From assembly GCF_004015185.1 (NCBI RefSeq), contig NZ_CP025746.1, forward strand, positions 1,877,776-1,941,775: DNA of 64,000 bases, written 5' to 3'. The position numbers and the translations under genes are program-made. Within the stretch, counting starts at the first letter, position 1; every line of letters starts with the position of its first letter. This document shows, in pieces, positions 34,886 to 44,229 of the stretch. The notes under the pieces were generated by a model. That model was not told where the DNA came from and made no database searches. It saw only the letters and a program-made list of their open reading frames with translations. Origin of the DNA: Clostridium manihotivorum. GTDB taxonomy: Bacteria > Bacillota > Clostridia > Clostridiales > Clostridiaceae.

Positions 34886-35655
34886 TTAGAGGGTTATATA
34901 CAGCTGTAAATGCTATGGTAACTTTAGAGGCAAAGCAAGATGTTATTACAAGTAATATGGCAAATGCAAACACCAATGGATACAAATCTGAAGACCTTAA
35001 GGTAAAAAAGTTTCAAGATGTGTTGATTCAAAATAAGGATAAGGTTGTAGCTGGTCAAAACGTAAAAAATACCATAGGAAGCCTAAGTCTCGGAGCAACT
35101 ATTGATGGAACAGATGTTAAGTTTACACAAGGTGATCTTTCAAGTACAGATAAAGATACTGATATGGCCATTGATGGAAGAGGATTCTTTTCAGTAAAAA
35201 GAGGCAATAATACATATTTTACTAGAGATGGACAGTTTAGAGTTAATACAGCAGGATATTTAGTTACTAGCGAAGGTGATAGTGTTCTTGGAAGAAATAT
35301 AAAAACTGGTGCAACCGAACCAATTAATGTGGGCAATGGAAGCTTTAACGTTGATAACAGTAATAATGTTATTGTTAATGGGGCTCCTCAGTATAAGATT
35401 CAGACTGCCGATTTTAATGACTATAAGAATCTAAAAAAGCTTGGAGACAATCTGTATGAAGCAAGCGAAAATCCTAATTACAACGCACAGGTAAGTGTAA
35501 AACAAAAGACTCTTGAAAAATCAAATGTTAACATAGTTAATGAGATGGTAAATATGATGACCGTTATGAGAAGCTTTGAAACAACTCAAAAAGTAGTACA
35601 AACTATGGATGAGACTTTATCAAAGGCTGCTAATGAGATAGGTTCAGTGAGATAA
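34882..35655 (+). CDS. flgF: flagellar hook-basal body protein, FlgF/FlgG family (FlhO-like)
   Basis: Rod component. N-terminus MIRGLYTAVNAMVTLEAKQD and ITSNMANANTNGYKSEDL (axial motif), middle DMAIDGRGFFSVKRGNNTYF and TRDGQFRVNTAGYLVTSEGD, C-terminus SNVNIVNEMVNMMTVMRSFE and TTQKVVQTMDE. 257 residues. It starts with GTG overlapping the stop of the small membrane gene. In Firmicutes the two genes at this place are called flhO and flhP; flgF is used because it precedes flgG. Confidence 0.9.
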   Translation: MIRGLYTAVNAMVTLEAKQDVITSNMANANTNGYKSEDLKVKKFQDVLIQNKDKVVAGQNVKNTIGSLSLGATIDGTDVKFTQGDLSSTDKDTDMAIDGRGFFSVKRGNNTYFTRDGQFRVNTAGYLVTSEGDSVLGRNIKTGATEPINVGNGSFNVDNSNNVIVNGAPQYKIQTADFNDYKNLKKLGDNLYEASENPNYNAQVSVKQKTLEKSNVNIVNEMVNMMTVMRSFETTQKVVQTMDETLSKAANEIGSVR

Positions 35656-35667
35656 TAGGAGGTAAAC

Positions 35668-36447
35668 ATGTTTAGAGTTTTATGGAATGGTAAAAGCGCG
35701 ATGCTTGCAAACCAAGAGAAGCTAGACTCTATATCTAATAACTTAGCTAATGTTGGTACTACAGGCTATAAACGTGTAGATGTTTCTTTTAAGGATCTGA
35801 TTAAGGAAAGCTTAGATAGACAGGGATATCCTGTTAGTGATAAGAACTCTTATACTGGTACAGGAGTAAGAACTTCTTCTTGGGTTAGAGATAATACTCA
35901 AGGTCAGTTACAGCAGACAAATAAAGCTTCCGATATGGCTTTAGATGGAGAAGGCTACTTTAGAGTTACAAAGTCTGATGGATCAGTTGCTTATAGCAGA
36001 GATGGATCCTTCAAGATTGATTCCTTAGGCAATTTAGTTGATTCAAAAGGAAATAGACTAGATGTAGAATATGCTGCAGGCTACAATAAAGATAATGTAT
36101 CTCTAGATGAGAGAATGAGAGATGATAACTTTAGAATAGATTCTAAAGGAACTATCACATTAAAAGATAGTAATGTTATAGTAGGACAAGTTCCTATATA
36201 CACTGCAACTGGAAGTGATGCTTTTACTTCTGTAGGAGACAATCTTTACGTTCCTAAAGATGGGGCTCAGGTTTTTAAAAGTAATAATGTAGATGTGCTT
36301 CAAGGATATTTAGAGAATTCCAATGTAGATGTAGGTAAGGAATTTTCAGATATGATTATAACTCAAAGAGCTTTCCAGCTTGGATCAAAAGCAATAACTA
36401 CTGCTGATGAGATGTGGGGTATGATCAATAACTTAAAGTCAAGGTAA
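35668..36447 (+). CDS. flgG: flagellar basal-body rod protein FlgG (FlhP-like)
   Basis: Distal rod subunit. MFRVLWNGKSAMLANQEKLD, SISNNLANVGTTGYKRVDVS, DMALDGEGYFRVTKSDGSVA, YSRDGSFKIDSLGNLVDSKG and the C-terminal SNVDVGKEFSDMIITQRAFQ are classic. 259 residues, normal. AGGAGG precedes the ATG. It is the last gene of the operon; its stop codon lies in the terminator stem. Confidence 0.93.
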   Translation: MFRVLWNGKSAMLANQEKLDSISNNLANVGTTGYKRVDVSFKDLIKESLDRQGYPVSDKNSYTGTGVRTSSWVRDNTQGQLQQTNKASDMALDGEGYFRVTKSDGSVAYSRDGSFKIDSLGNLVDSKGNRLDVEYAAGYNKDNVSLDERMRDDNFRIDSKGTITLKDSNVIVGQVPIYTATGSDAFTSVGDNLYVPKDGAQVFKSNNVDVLQGYLENSNVDVGKEFSDMIITQRAFQLGSKAITTADEMWGMINNLKSR

Positions 36448-36474
36448 GGTTAATTCTTTACCTTGATTTTTTTA
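36439..36474 (+). terminator. rho-independent terminator of the flagellar operon
   Basis: Stem TCAAGGTAA (36439-36447) with TTACCTTGA (36458-36466), then seven T. The flgG stop TAA forms the inner end of the left arm. Confidence 0.9.
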
Positions 36475-36611
36475 TTCTTTAGTAAGATTTAGTAAAAAAG
36501 CTCGACTTAGCAAGTTTTTTACTGCAAAGGGAATGGTAAAACTTTTTGTTAGCTAAACCTATTAATATCAAGAGCTTAGAGTAGCTATTTAGAATAAACA
36601 ATAAAAAAATC

Positions 36612-36660
36612 TTATTCGCCTGCTAGAATTTCTCCACATACATTCAGAAAAGCTAGATGG
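36612..36660 (+). repeat. interspersed intergenic repeat, copy A
   Basis: TTATTCGCCTGCTAGAATTT and TCAGAAAAGCTAGATGG are shared with copies at 43952, 48696 and 63788. The two halves can pair (TTTCT with AGAAA). This copy lies between the flagellar operon and the pyrophosphatase gene and is the only one not followed directly by a terminator hairpin. Confidence 0.7.
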
Positions 36661-36688
36661 ATAAGAAAATTGAAGTTATTTAGGTAAT

Positions 36689-36720
36689 AAAAATGCTAAC
36701 AAATTAATGTTAGCATTTTT
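36689..36720. terminator. bidirectional terminator before the pyrophosphatase 3' end
   Basis: Stem AAATGCTAACA (36691-36701) with TGTTAGCATTT (36708-36718), A-run before and T-run after. It lies 16 bases beyond the minus-strand stop codon, so it ends that gene. Confidence 0.88.
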
Positions 36721-36735
36721 AAAGTGCACTATATA

Positions 36736-38376
36736 TTATAGATTTGCAATAGCATTAGTTACTGGTGGAATAACTTGCTTCTTTCTTGAGAGAACTCCAG
36801 GAAGATAAGCAGTGTTATCAACAAGCGTAACGTTGAAAGCTCTTTCAGCTATTTCAGGCATTTTACCTGCAACTAGCAGCTGAGAACCTTCATTTATTAT
36901 GTCTGTTAAAAGAAGCATTATTACCTTTAGTCCAGCTTCTTCTCCTTTTCTTTCCATGTAAGCAAGCATTTCATCCTTCAATGGCATAAAGCCTTCTATG
37001 TCCATTGTATTAACTTGCGCTACACCAACCTTTATTCCTTCTATATTGAAAGGCTTAAAGTCTTGGTTAAAGATTTGTTCAACAGTTTTTCCTTTTAAAG
37101 AAGTACCAGCTTTAAACATCTCTTTAGCATAAGATTCAGCTTCAATTCCAGCTATTTCAGCTAGCTTTAAGCAGATTTCTTTGTCAATTGGTGTACAAGT
37201 TGGAGATCTAAATAGTAATGTATCTGATATTATTGCACTAGCAAGTAATCCAGCAGCTTCCTTTGATGGAGTAAGTCCATTTTCAAAGAATCTCTTAGCT
37301 ACTATTGTAGAAGTACTTCCTAGAGGCTCATTTCTAAAGTATATTGGATTGCCAGTTTGTATATCAGCAACTCTATGGTGATCTATAATTTCTAGTATTT
37401 CTGCATCCTCAAGTCCATTAACAGATTGACCTCTTTCGTTATGGTCAACTTGAATTACTTTCTTTTTATGATTAGAGATTAAGTGATATCTTGAAATACT
37501 TCCAACCACTTTATTTTCAGCATCAACTACAGGATAGCTTCTATATCTTGTTTCTGCCATAACATGCTTTATATCGTCTGCTAGTTCATCTGTAGAGAAG
37601 GATACTAGGTTATCTTTAGCCATAACATATCCAACAGGAACTGATTGAACTATAAATCTTGAAGCAGTAAAGGAATCGTAAGGAGTTGATATTACTGTAA
37701 CTCCATTTTCTCTTGCTTTTTCAAGAAGGTTTTCGTTCATCTTGTGTGATCCTGTAATTATTAGTAGAGAAACCTTTATATCTATAAGAGCTTCTTGAGT
37801 TTCAGCTCTATCTCCAACTATAGCGATATCTCCAGCTGAAACAATTTCCTTCATAGTATCAGGTTGCATTGCAGCAACAACAATTTTACCAGGATAAACC
37901 TTAGTTTCTTTGTTTATGTATTGTGCTTCTGCAGATAATGCATCTAATACATTTTCTATAGGAGTACTGCTTTTTCCAAGGATACAATTGTCCCAAGTAT
38001 CCATATAGCTAGAAGTCAAGTTTGCTGTTGAAAGAATACCTGCTAAACGCTTGTGAGAATCAACTACAGGTATAGATTTTACTCCATTTTCCTTCATAAC
38101 ATTCCAAGCTTGCTTTAATGATACTTCAGCAGTAACTGATTCGATTCTATCGAAATCTAAATCCTCTACCTTAAGTTTAACTGTTTCTAAAAATTCTGGT
38201 TTTTCTACTCCAAAATAATTTAATACGAATTGAGTTTCTTGGTTTGGTTCTCCAAGTCTTACTGGAATAGCAGGGATATCTCCGCTTTTGTTCTTAAATT
38301 CTGCATATCCTATAGCAGCGCATATAGAATCTGAATCAGGATTTTTGTGACCAGTAACATATATAACGTCTTTCAC
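36736..38376 (-). CDS. ppaC: putative manganese-dependent inorganic pyrophosphatase with CBS-DRTGG regulatory insert
   Basis: Family II pyrophosphatase, DHH phosphoesterase fold: VTGHKNPDSDSICAAIGYAE (residues 8-27), EILEIIDHHRVADIQTGNP (DHH motif around 330-348) and GSTSTIVAKRFFENGL. Between the first and second motifs lie two CBS domains (around 75-125 and 250-305) separated by a DRTGG domain (around 145-245), the nucleotide-regulated type. C-terminal DHHA2 domain from about 405. 546 residues, normal for CBS-PPases. It hydrolyses pyrophosphate to phosphate and in this family is inhibited by AMP or ADP and activated by ATP or diadenosine polyphosphates. AGGAGG precedes the start. Confidence 0.93.
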   Translation of the reverse strand: MKDVIYVTGHKNPDSDSICAAIGYAEFKNKSGDIPAIPVRLGEPNQETQFVLNYFGVEKPEFLETVKLKVEDLDFDRIESVTAEVSLKQAWNVMKENGVKSIPVVDSHKRLAGILSTANLTSSYMDTWDNCILGKSSTPIENVLDALSAEAQYINKETKVYPGKIVVAAMQPDTMKEIVSAGDIAIVGDRAETQEALIDIKVSLLIITGSHKMNENLLEKARENGVTVISTPYDSFTASRFIVQSVPVGYVMAKDNLVSFSTDELADDIKHVMAETRYRSYPVVDAENKVVGSISRYHLISNHKKKVIQVDHNERGQSVNGLEDAEILEIIDHHRVADIQTGNPIYFRNEPLGSTSTIVAKRFFENGLTPSKEAAGLLASAIISDTLLFRSPTCTPIDKEICLKLAEIAGIEAESYAKEMFKAGTSLKGKTVEQIFNQDFKPFNIEGIKVGVAQVNTMDIEGFMPLKDEMLAYMERKGEEAGLKVIMLLLTDIINEGSQLLVAGKMPEIAERAFNVTLVDNTAYLPGVLSRKKQVIPPVTNAIANL

Positions 38377-38437
38377 TGAAATAATCCTCCTTTGTGATAA
38401 TTTATTATACTTATATATTCTAATAGTTAGGACCTAA

Positions 38438-38475
38438 ATTGTAAAGATTCTTACTGTAAAGATATTATTTACAAT
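38438..38475. promoter_or_regulatory. inverted and direct repeats between the pyrophosphatase and P-type ATPase genes
   Basis: ATTGTAAA (38438-38445) and TTTACAAT (38468-38475) form an inverted repeat, and GTAAAGAT occurs directly repeated at 38441-38448 and 38456-38463. The region is the shared promoter of two divergent genes, so it may be an operator. No known box is matched exactly. Confidence 0.35.
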
Positions 38476-38541
38476 GTTCTAACTTATAGCATGTCTACAT
38501 ATATTATTATAGATGTTACAGAAAAAAGGGGGAACTGAAGT

Positions 38542-41091
38542 GTGATACAGGAAAAGGAACTTATAAGAGGACTATCTTCTTCTGAAGCAGAAAGAAGAAT
38601 TAAAAATTTTGGCTTAAACGAACTAAGTCATAAAAAAAAGGTCTCTCCTGTGATATTATTTTTATCCCAATTCAATGATTTTATGGTTTGGGTTCTTATA
38701 GGAGCGACTATAGTATCAGGATTGATGGGAGAAAAAGCAGATGCTATAACTATTTTAATAATAGTTATAATTAATGCTATTATGGGTTTTATACAAGAAT
38801 TTAGAACAGAAAAATCATTGGAGGCACTAAAATCTTTAGCTGCGCCTACCTGCAAGGCATATAGAGATGGTAACATAAAAGTTATCAACGCTAGATTCCT
38901 TACAATAGGAGACATAGTGGTGCTAGAATCCGGTGACAGAGTTCCAGCAGATGGAGAAGTAGTGGAATGTACTGGATTGATGGTGGACGAGTCCCTTCTT
39001 ACAGGAGAGTCCGTAGGTGTAAACAAAAGTACAAATAAAAAAGATAATAGTGTATTTATGGGCACTAACGTGTTAAAGGGAAAGGCATTTATTAAAGTTA
39101 CCCAAATAGGAATGAACACAGAAATGGGTAAGATAGCTAATTTACTTCAAAACATAGAAGAGGAAAAGTCACCGTTAAAGGAAAGACTGGAGTCTTTAGG
39201 AAGAGTCTTAGTTATTCTATGTATAGTAATATGTGCTGTTGTTACCGTTATGGGAATAGTAAGAGGAAATGATTTGACTGAGATGTTCCTGCTAGGTATA
39301 AGTCTTGCAGTTGCAGCTATACCTGAAGGATTACCTGCTATTGTTACTGTAGCCCTTGCTCTAGGTGTATCTAGAATGCTCAAAAGAAATGCACTGGTAA
39401 GAAAACTGCCAGCTGTAGAGACCTTGGGATGTACATCTATAATATGCAGTGATAAGACTGGAACCTTGACTCAGAACAACATGACAGTAAAAGAAGTATA
39501 TATGAATGGAAAGATATATAACCTCAACGAAGAAAAACTTCCTCCAAACTCTATGCTGACTAGATCCTTTGTATTTTGTAATGATTGCAATTATAATTTT
39601 GAAGAGAAAAATATGGACAAGGCCCTCCATGGAGATCCAACTGAAACAGCTCTAATAAAGCTTTATTTCAAAGAAGTTGGGGCCTTAAGAGGATTCTTAG
39701 CTGGAGGACACAGGGTATTTGATATTCCTTTTGACTCTACAAGAAAAATGATGAGTGTAATAATGAAGGAAAACGGAAGAGAAATATGCTATGTAAAAGG
39801 GGCACCTGAAAGACTATTAGATAAATGTAACTATATATATGAAGATGGAAAAGTAAGACCATTAACCTTTCAAAAGAAGAAGCAAATTGTGTCCTTTGTA
39901 GACTCTATGTCCAATAAGGCTCTTAGATGTATCGCTGCTGCATATAAGGATTCCAATATTCAAAGGGATGATTCCCTTGAGACAAATCTTACCTTTTTGG
40001 GAATAGCAGGAATAATAGATCCACCAAGGTTAGAGGTAAAAGATGCAGTACTAAAATGTAGATTAGCTGGAATAAAGCCTGTTATGATAACTGGAGATCA
40101 CCAGAATACGGCTTTTGCTATAGCTAAAGACCTTAATATATGTTCATCACTAGATCAGGTAATCACTGGTGAAGAACTTGAGAAAATGAGTGATAAGGAG
40201 CTTTACAGTAAGGTTAATAAGATAAGGGTATTTGCTAGAGTAAGTCCTAATCATAAGCTTAGAATAGTTAAAGCTTTTAAGAAGAATGGCAATATAGTAG
40301 CTATGACTGGTGATGGAGTAAATGATGCACCAGCTATAAAAGAAGCAGATATAGGAATATCTATGGGGATATCTGGTACGGATGTTACTAAAGAAGCATC
40401 ATCTATGATATTGATGGATGATAACTTTGCTACCATAGTAGCAGCAGTAGAAGAGGGAAGAGTCATATACTCAAATATAAGAAAGTTTATAAGGTATTTA
40501 CTATCCTGTAATCTAGGAGAAGTGCTTACCATGTTTTTAGCTTCAATATTCTCACTGCCAACTCCATTGGCCCCAATTCAGATACTATTTGTAAATCTAG
40601 CTACAGATGGACTTCCTGCCATAGCTTTAGGTGTGGATCCAGCAGATAAGGATATCATGAAGCAAAGACCTAGAGAAAAAAATGAAAGTGTATTCTCTAG
40701 AGGATTAACCGAAAAGATAATGGTAAGAGGAACGCTTATTGGTATATGTACATTATTCTCCTTTATGGTAGGTATGTATTATAAATGGAGCCTTGATACA
40801 AGTAGAACCTTAGCTTTGTGTACATTAGTTATGTCTCAGTTAATTCATGTTTTTGAATGTAGATCAGAGAGACACTCTATCTTTGAAATAAAATTCTTAA
40901 CTAATCCTTACTTAGTTGGAGCAGTTGCTGTTTCTATAACAATGATGGTATCTATAGTTTATATGCCATTTTTCCAACTGTTATTTCATACAACACCACT
41001 TAGTGGGGGACAATGGCTTATAGTTTTATTTTTCTCTGGCGTTATAGCATTTATAAATAGTGTATACCTATATATAAAAGTGAAAAAATAA
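38542..41091 (+). CDS. calcium-transporting P-type ATPase (PMCA/SERCA type)
   Basis: Pumps a cation, probably Ca2+, across the membrane using ATP. All catalytic signatures are intact: actuator LLTGES (around residue 153), M4 AVAAIPEGLPAIVTVALALG (around 255-274), phosphorylation site SDKTGTLTQNN with Asp304, nucleotide-binding KGAPERLLDKC, hinge TGDGVNDAPAIKEADIGISM (around 589-608), and M6 NLATDGLPAIALG. About ten membrane helices in the 2+2+6 arrangement. 849 residues, typical. GTG start, AAGGGGG about 9 bases upstream. It stands alone, divergent from the pyrophosphatase gene. Confidence 0.93.
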   Translation: MIQEKELIRGLSSSEAERRIKNFGLNELSHKKKVSPVILFLSQFNDFMVWVLIGATIVSGLMGEKADAITILIIVIINAIMGFIQEFRTEKSLEALKSLAAPTCKAYRDGNIKVINARFLTIGDIVVLESGDRVPADGEVVECTGLMVDESLLTGESVGVNKSTNKKDNSVFMGTNVLKGKAFIKVTQIGMNTEMGKIANLLQNIEEEKSPLKERLESLGRVLVILCIVICAVVTVMGIVRGNDLTEMFLLGISLAVAAIPEGLPAIVTVALALGVSRMLKRNALVRKLPAVETLGCTSIICSDKTGTLTQNNMTVKEVYMNGKIYNLNEEKLPPNSMLTRSFVFCNDCNYNFEEKNMDKALHGDPTETALIKLYFKEVGALRGFLAGGHRVFDIPFDSTRKMMSVIMKENGREICYVKGAPERLLDKCNYIYEDGKVRPLTFQKKKQIVSFVDSMSNKALRCIAAAYKDSNIQRDDSLETNLTFLGIAGIIDPPRLEVKDAVLKCRLAGIKPVMITGDHQNTAFAIAKDLNICSSLDQVITGEELEKMSDKELYSKVNKIRVFARVSPNHKLRIVKAFKKNGNIVAMTGDGVNDAPAIKEADIGISMGISGTDVTKEASSMILMDDNFATIVAAVEEGRVIYSNIRKFIRYLLSCNLGEVLTMFLASIFSLPTPLAPIQILFVNLATDGLPAIALGVDPADKDIMKQRPREKNESVFSRGLTEKIMVRGTLIGICTLFSFMVGMYYKWSLDTSRTLALCTLVMSQLIHVFECRSERHSIFEIKFLTNPYLVGAVAVSITMMVSIVYMPFFQLLFHTTPLSGGQWLIVLFFSGVIAFINSVYLYIKVKK

Positions 41092-41214
41092 CTGAGTTTG
41101 AGAGTATTATTGAAATTAAATAATTATGTAGAATATACTTTATAGGGGTATGTTGGCATAAATCAAGGAATGAAATCACTAACCATTAAATCTCAACACA
41201 GCACCTAAACAGCG

Positions 41215-41263
41215 GAACAAAATAAAAGAATTGCGATATTATCGCAATTCTTTTATTTTGTTC
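41215..41263. terminator. long bidirectional terminator
   Basis: A perfect 23-bp stem, 41215-41237 with 41241-41263, closing a 3-base loop (core TTGCGAT ATT ATCGCAA). The stop codon of the minus-strand gene is inside the right arm. It serves the convergent P-type ATPase and minus-strand genes. Confidence 0.88.
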
Positions 41264-41675
41264 TGGTAACTTGTTGCTGCCTAGCTTTTTTTATTTGTGA
41301 ATGATCCACTGGGAACAAATCTTTCTTCGTCGTAAAGTTGACTACATTCATGATAGTGATTACGTCACCAGTTGCTTTTGATTTCTTATCGCCTTTACCT
41401 TTTAGTCCCTGAACTAAAACGTTGTGACCTTGATTTATTGCTATAAACTCAGGTTTTTTAAACCATCTATTTTTCTTGTAAGAACACTTAATTACAGCTT
41501 TACTTCTTTCTGGTCTGATTATTAGTGTAGCTGCTAATGTATGGAATATCCAAAGAATAGTTTTTTCTTCAACTTTAGCTGAAATAACTGTTCCTTGAAA
41601 TTGAGCCATTCTATCACCATACTTTTTTATGTATGAGTCAGTATAATATTTTGATAGTTTTTCCTTAAAACCCAT
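41253..41675 (-). CDS. conserved hypothetical protein
   Basis: 140 residues, basic, without a clear membrane segment or signal peptide. Starts MGFKEKLSKYYTDSYIKKYG and has a predicted beta-rich middle (FQGTVISAKVEEKTILWIFH, LAATLIIRPERSKAVIKC, FIAINQGHNVLVQGLKGKGD) and a Lys/Arg/Gln-rich tail. The pattern of short strands with a VLVQGLKG turn suggests a small barrel, possibly nucleic-acid binding, but I recognise no named domain. AAGGGG precedes the ATG at 41675. It is monocistronic. Confidence 0.7.
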   Translation of the reverse strand: MGFKEKLSKYYTDSYIKKYGDRMAQFQGTVISAKVEEKTILWIFHTLAATLIIRPERSKAVIKCSYKKNRWFKKPEFIAINQGHNVLVQGLKGKGDKKSKATGDVITIMNVVNFTTKKDLFPVDHSQIKKARQQQVTRTK

Positions 41676-42363
41676 GGTTAAAACCCCTTTTCATATATTA
41701 TAAGTCCATTTTAGCTTTTAATTTAAACTTCTAACTTCAAATTGACATCTTTAACAATATAAAATTCCTTGATGATTATATAAGGTAGTTAAATAGGAAA
41801 TTAATATGTTAGTTCACAAAAAAATAACTATTTTCACATAATTTTATTCATATATTTGCAATAGAATAATAATATGAGTTATAAATTAATGAACTAAGAA
41901 TAAAGATATATATAAGTCGAGTTTAATATAAAAAATTATAAAACACAATAAACAACTAGTATTATAGCATATAATCAATGCTAATAAAATACTAAAGTGC
42001 AAAATCACTAGGTATAGTTTATTATAAACAAAAACTTAAGTTACTAATCACAATTTTTTATTAGGAATATACTTAGTAATTGCCAATAAACTACTTAGAA
42101 TTATTTTTTATCTCCAATTTGTAATGTGATAACGTATACATTGTGTTAAATTAGATATGTATAAATTGGTGATAGTAGTAAAGAGTTGATAAAGCAAACT
42201 TATTCAGTGAGCCTTTTGCACATATGCCTTTATAAACAGTAAAAAATAATTCACAGCATTGTTACAAAATATTAATTGCTATTAAGGGAAAAAAATTATA
42301 ATATTAGTATAGGATATTAAATAACTCTTAAAATGATAAGCTAAACTAAGATGAGGTAAATTT
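41676..42363. other. 688-base AT-rich gap without a gene
   Basis: No ORF with a ribosome binding site and no hairpin of note. TTGACA occurs at 41742-41747 on the plus strand, but no -10 box stands at the right spacing. It holds the upstream regions of the divergent minus-strand hypothetical and plus-strand DUF4003 genes. Confidence 0.6.
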
Positions 42364-43317
42364 ATGGATAAAGTACTAAAAAAACATGTTGATACAATGA
42401 AAAATGATTATTTAAAAAGTAAAGATAAATTAAAATATGATGGTGATCTGCTAAATCACTTTGTAGCTCTAGTGCTTACAAATTCCAATAAGGAATTTAA
42501 TTATGATAAGATTAGAGCTATAAGAAAATATATAAAGGAGAAAACAAGTTGGTTTTCAACCTTTAGAGGAAATAATCTATATATTATTTCTATATTATTA
42601 TCGTTAAAAAATGACTGGAAAGACAGGTTTGAAAGAATATTAATTTGGGAAGATAAATTAAAAGAAGAAGGATTCATTGAAAGTCCTTATTTATCAGTAG
42701 GTATTTGGATTTTAACTGATTATTTCAAGGATGAAGAGTTGTATACGGTTTCTTGTAGAATGAAAGAGGTTTTTGATTTACTAAAGGATAGGTACTCAAA
42801 TGTTACTTCTTCAGATGATTATATAATGTGTGCTATTCTAGTGTCGCTAGGTCTTGACAATAGAAAAAATATTGATATAGCTGATAAGTGTTATGATAAG
42901 ATAACTTCAGAAGATATAATGAGCAATAATGGCGCTCAGACCTTATCAAACATAATATGTACTGATCCAGAGAATTATAGTAATAATTTAGATAAGGCTA
43001 TAGAGATATGCGAAATCGTAAGAAGTAGTGTTGGTAGTGTACAACCACAATATGCTGGGATAATAGGGATTGCTTCCATTCTAGTACAGGATGTTAATAA
43101 GTTTATGAGAGAAGTGCAAACCGTAGAAACTTACTTAAGTGAGACCCATGAATATGAATTTTTTATGGATAAAAGCTTTAGATTGATGATTTCTATGTTT
43201 ATGGTTATAATTAGTAAGAAACATTTCGGAGACGGATATTTGAATTCAATCATAGCTCTTACTATAAATTACTGTTTAGTAAGTCAGCAACAAGCTATGA
43301 TATATAATGCTAATTAA
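42364..43317 (+). CDS. DUF4003 family protein
   Basis: 317-residue soluble, mostly helical protein of unknown function. The conserved part includes FNYDKIRAIRKYIKEKTSWF and STFRGNNLYIISILLSLKND, then WILTDYFKDEELYTVSCRMK and MKEVFDLLKDRYSNVTSSDD, which are the DUF4003 landmarks. The repeated helical pairs (ILVSLGLDNRKNIDIADKCY, NGAQTLSNIICTDPENYSNN) suggest a TPR-like solenoid. No signal or membrane segment. GATGAGGTAAA precedes the ATG. Followed by a hairpin at 43378-43403. Confidence 0.8.
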   Translation: MDKVLKKHVDTMKNDYLKSKDKLKYDGDLLNHFVALVLTNSNKEFNYDKIRAIRKYIKEKTSWFSTFRGNNLYIISILLSLKNDWKDRFERILIWEDKLKEEGFIESPYLSVGIWILTDYFKDEELYTVSCRMKEVFDLLKDRYSNVTSSDDYIMCAILVSLGLDNRKNIDIADKCYDKITSEDIMSNNGAQTLSNIICTDPENYSNNLDKAIEICEIVRSSVGSVQPQYAGIIGIASILVQDVNKFMREVQTVETYLSETHEYEFFMDKSFRLMISMFMVIISKKHFGDGYLNSIIALTINYCLVSQQQAMIYNAN

Positions 43318-43377
43318 AGAGTTCCTATGCCGAAACTTGATTTATACTTGTCTTAAAATTCTGGCTTTTGAGGATTA

Positions 43378-43403
43378 GATGATACCGACTTCTTGGTATC
43401 ATC
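43378..43403 (+). other. hairpin after the DUF4003 gene
   Basis: Perfect 9-bp stem GATGATACC (43378-43386) and GGTATCATC (43395-43403), 8-base loop, no T-run. It may stabilise the 3' end or be a weak terminator. Confidence 0.5.
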
Positions 43404-43506
43404 AAGCATGTATTAATAAATAGTTGAGTTAGGAATTCTAGAAATAAAGATGAGCTTCTTACCAAAGGTTATTAATAGTTAAGGAGCCTAAGGAACAGGA
43501 GAAAAG

Positions 43507-43887
43507 ATGAAAATTAACTTAAGAACTTATAGGGTGGTTTTTATAACTATTCTCTTTCTTGAAACACTATTTATGAGTGGAACATATTTTTATAAAATGC
43601 TCAAGGTACCAGTTTTATCTGACATAATTCCTACGGACAGTCAAACTATAATACTCAGCATTTTATATGGTATAAGGTTTTTAGTTTTGATATTTGTTGC
43701 ATTTAGGGTAAAGAGCTTTTATAAGTTTTTTATGGTGCTAAGTGCAGTTATAGCATTTTCTGTAGTTTTTTATGAGAGATTCAGCTTAACGGCATTTTTA
43801 GTAGAAGGTGTGTTGTTTATTATAAGCGTCTTAGGTGTAGTATGCTCTTATGAAAACAAAGCTACTACTAAAAAGAATAAAAAGTAA
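43507..43887 (+). CDS. hypothetical membrane protein
   Basis: 126 residues with four predicted membrane helices: about 8-28 (YRVVFITILFLETLFMSGTY), 45-70 (TIILSILYGIRFLVLIFVAF), 72-92 (FYKFFMVLSAVIAFSVVFYE) and 94-113 (LTAFLVEGVLFIISVLGVVC). It ends with a Lys-rich cytoplasmic tail (KATTKKNKK). No family recognised. AGGAG stands about 8 bases before the ATG. Monocistronic; the copy-B repeat and a terminator follow. Confidence 0.7.
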   Translation: MKINLRTYRVVFITILFLETLFMSGTYFYKMLKVPVLSDIIPTDSQTIILSILYGIRFLVLIFVAFRVKSFYKFFMVLSAVIAFSVVFYERFSLTAFLVEGVLFIISVLGVVCSYENKATTKKNKK

Positions 43888-43951
43888 GAATGTAGTTAGA
43901 TATGTATAATATATAATTGCATACTTAAAGAGTAGATGTGAAAAAGCAAAA

Positions 43952-44004
43952 CTTATTCATCTACTAGAATTTTCTCGTATGATTTCGAAAAAGGAATATG
44001 TCCT
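43952..44004 (+). repeat. interspersed intergenic repeat, copy B
   Basis: ACTTATTCATCTACTAGAAT, then TTTTCTCGTATGATTTCGAA and AAAGG: the most diverged of four related copies. It sits 5 bases before a terminator hairpin at the 3' side of the small membrane protein gene. Confidence 0.6.
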
Positions 44005-44008
44005 AAAA

Positions 44009-44040
44009 AGTCACAGAAGGTAGCTTCGGTGATTTTTTTA
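44009..44040 (+). terminator. rho-independent terminator after repeat B
   Basis: TCACAGAAG (44011-44019) pairs with CTTCGGTGA (44024-44032; one A-G mismatch), followed by seven T. It shares the CTTCGGTG arm with the terminator after repeat C. Confidence 0.75.
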
Positions 44041-44229
44041 TTATGGACTTTTAGGCTGTTGAGCTCGTAGGGTTTAGGCTTATAGTCTTAACGCCCTATT
44101 GGTATGTATTTAAAAAATATCATCGAAGAAGGGGCAGATTAGTTAGTTTTTTTACTGTAGACGAAAACTCTGTAGAAGTTTATAATTAACTAGAATATTA
44201 AAGAAACCTTTTTATAATAGGAGGAAGAA
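44041..44229. other. upstream region of deoC
   Basis: No gene seen. AT-rich, presumably with the deoC promoter; no convincing -35/-10 pair. AGGAGG at 44220 is the deoC ribosome binding site. Confidence 0.5.

Noticed and set aside
42118..42180. Operator-like palindrome around GTATAC in the long AT-rich gap
   Set aside because: Short and expected by chance in such AT-rich sequence.
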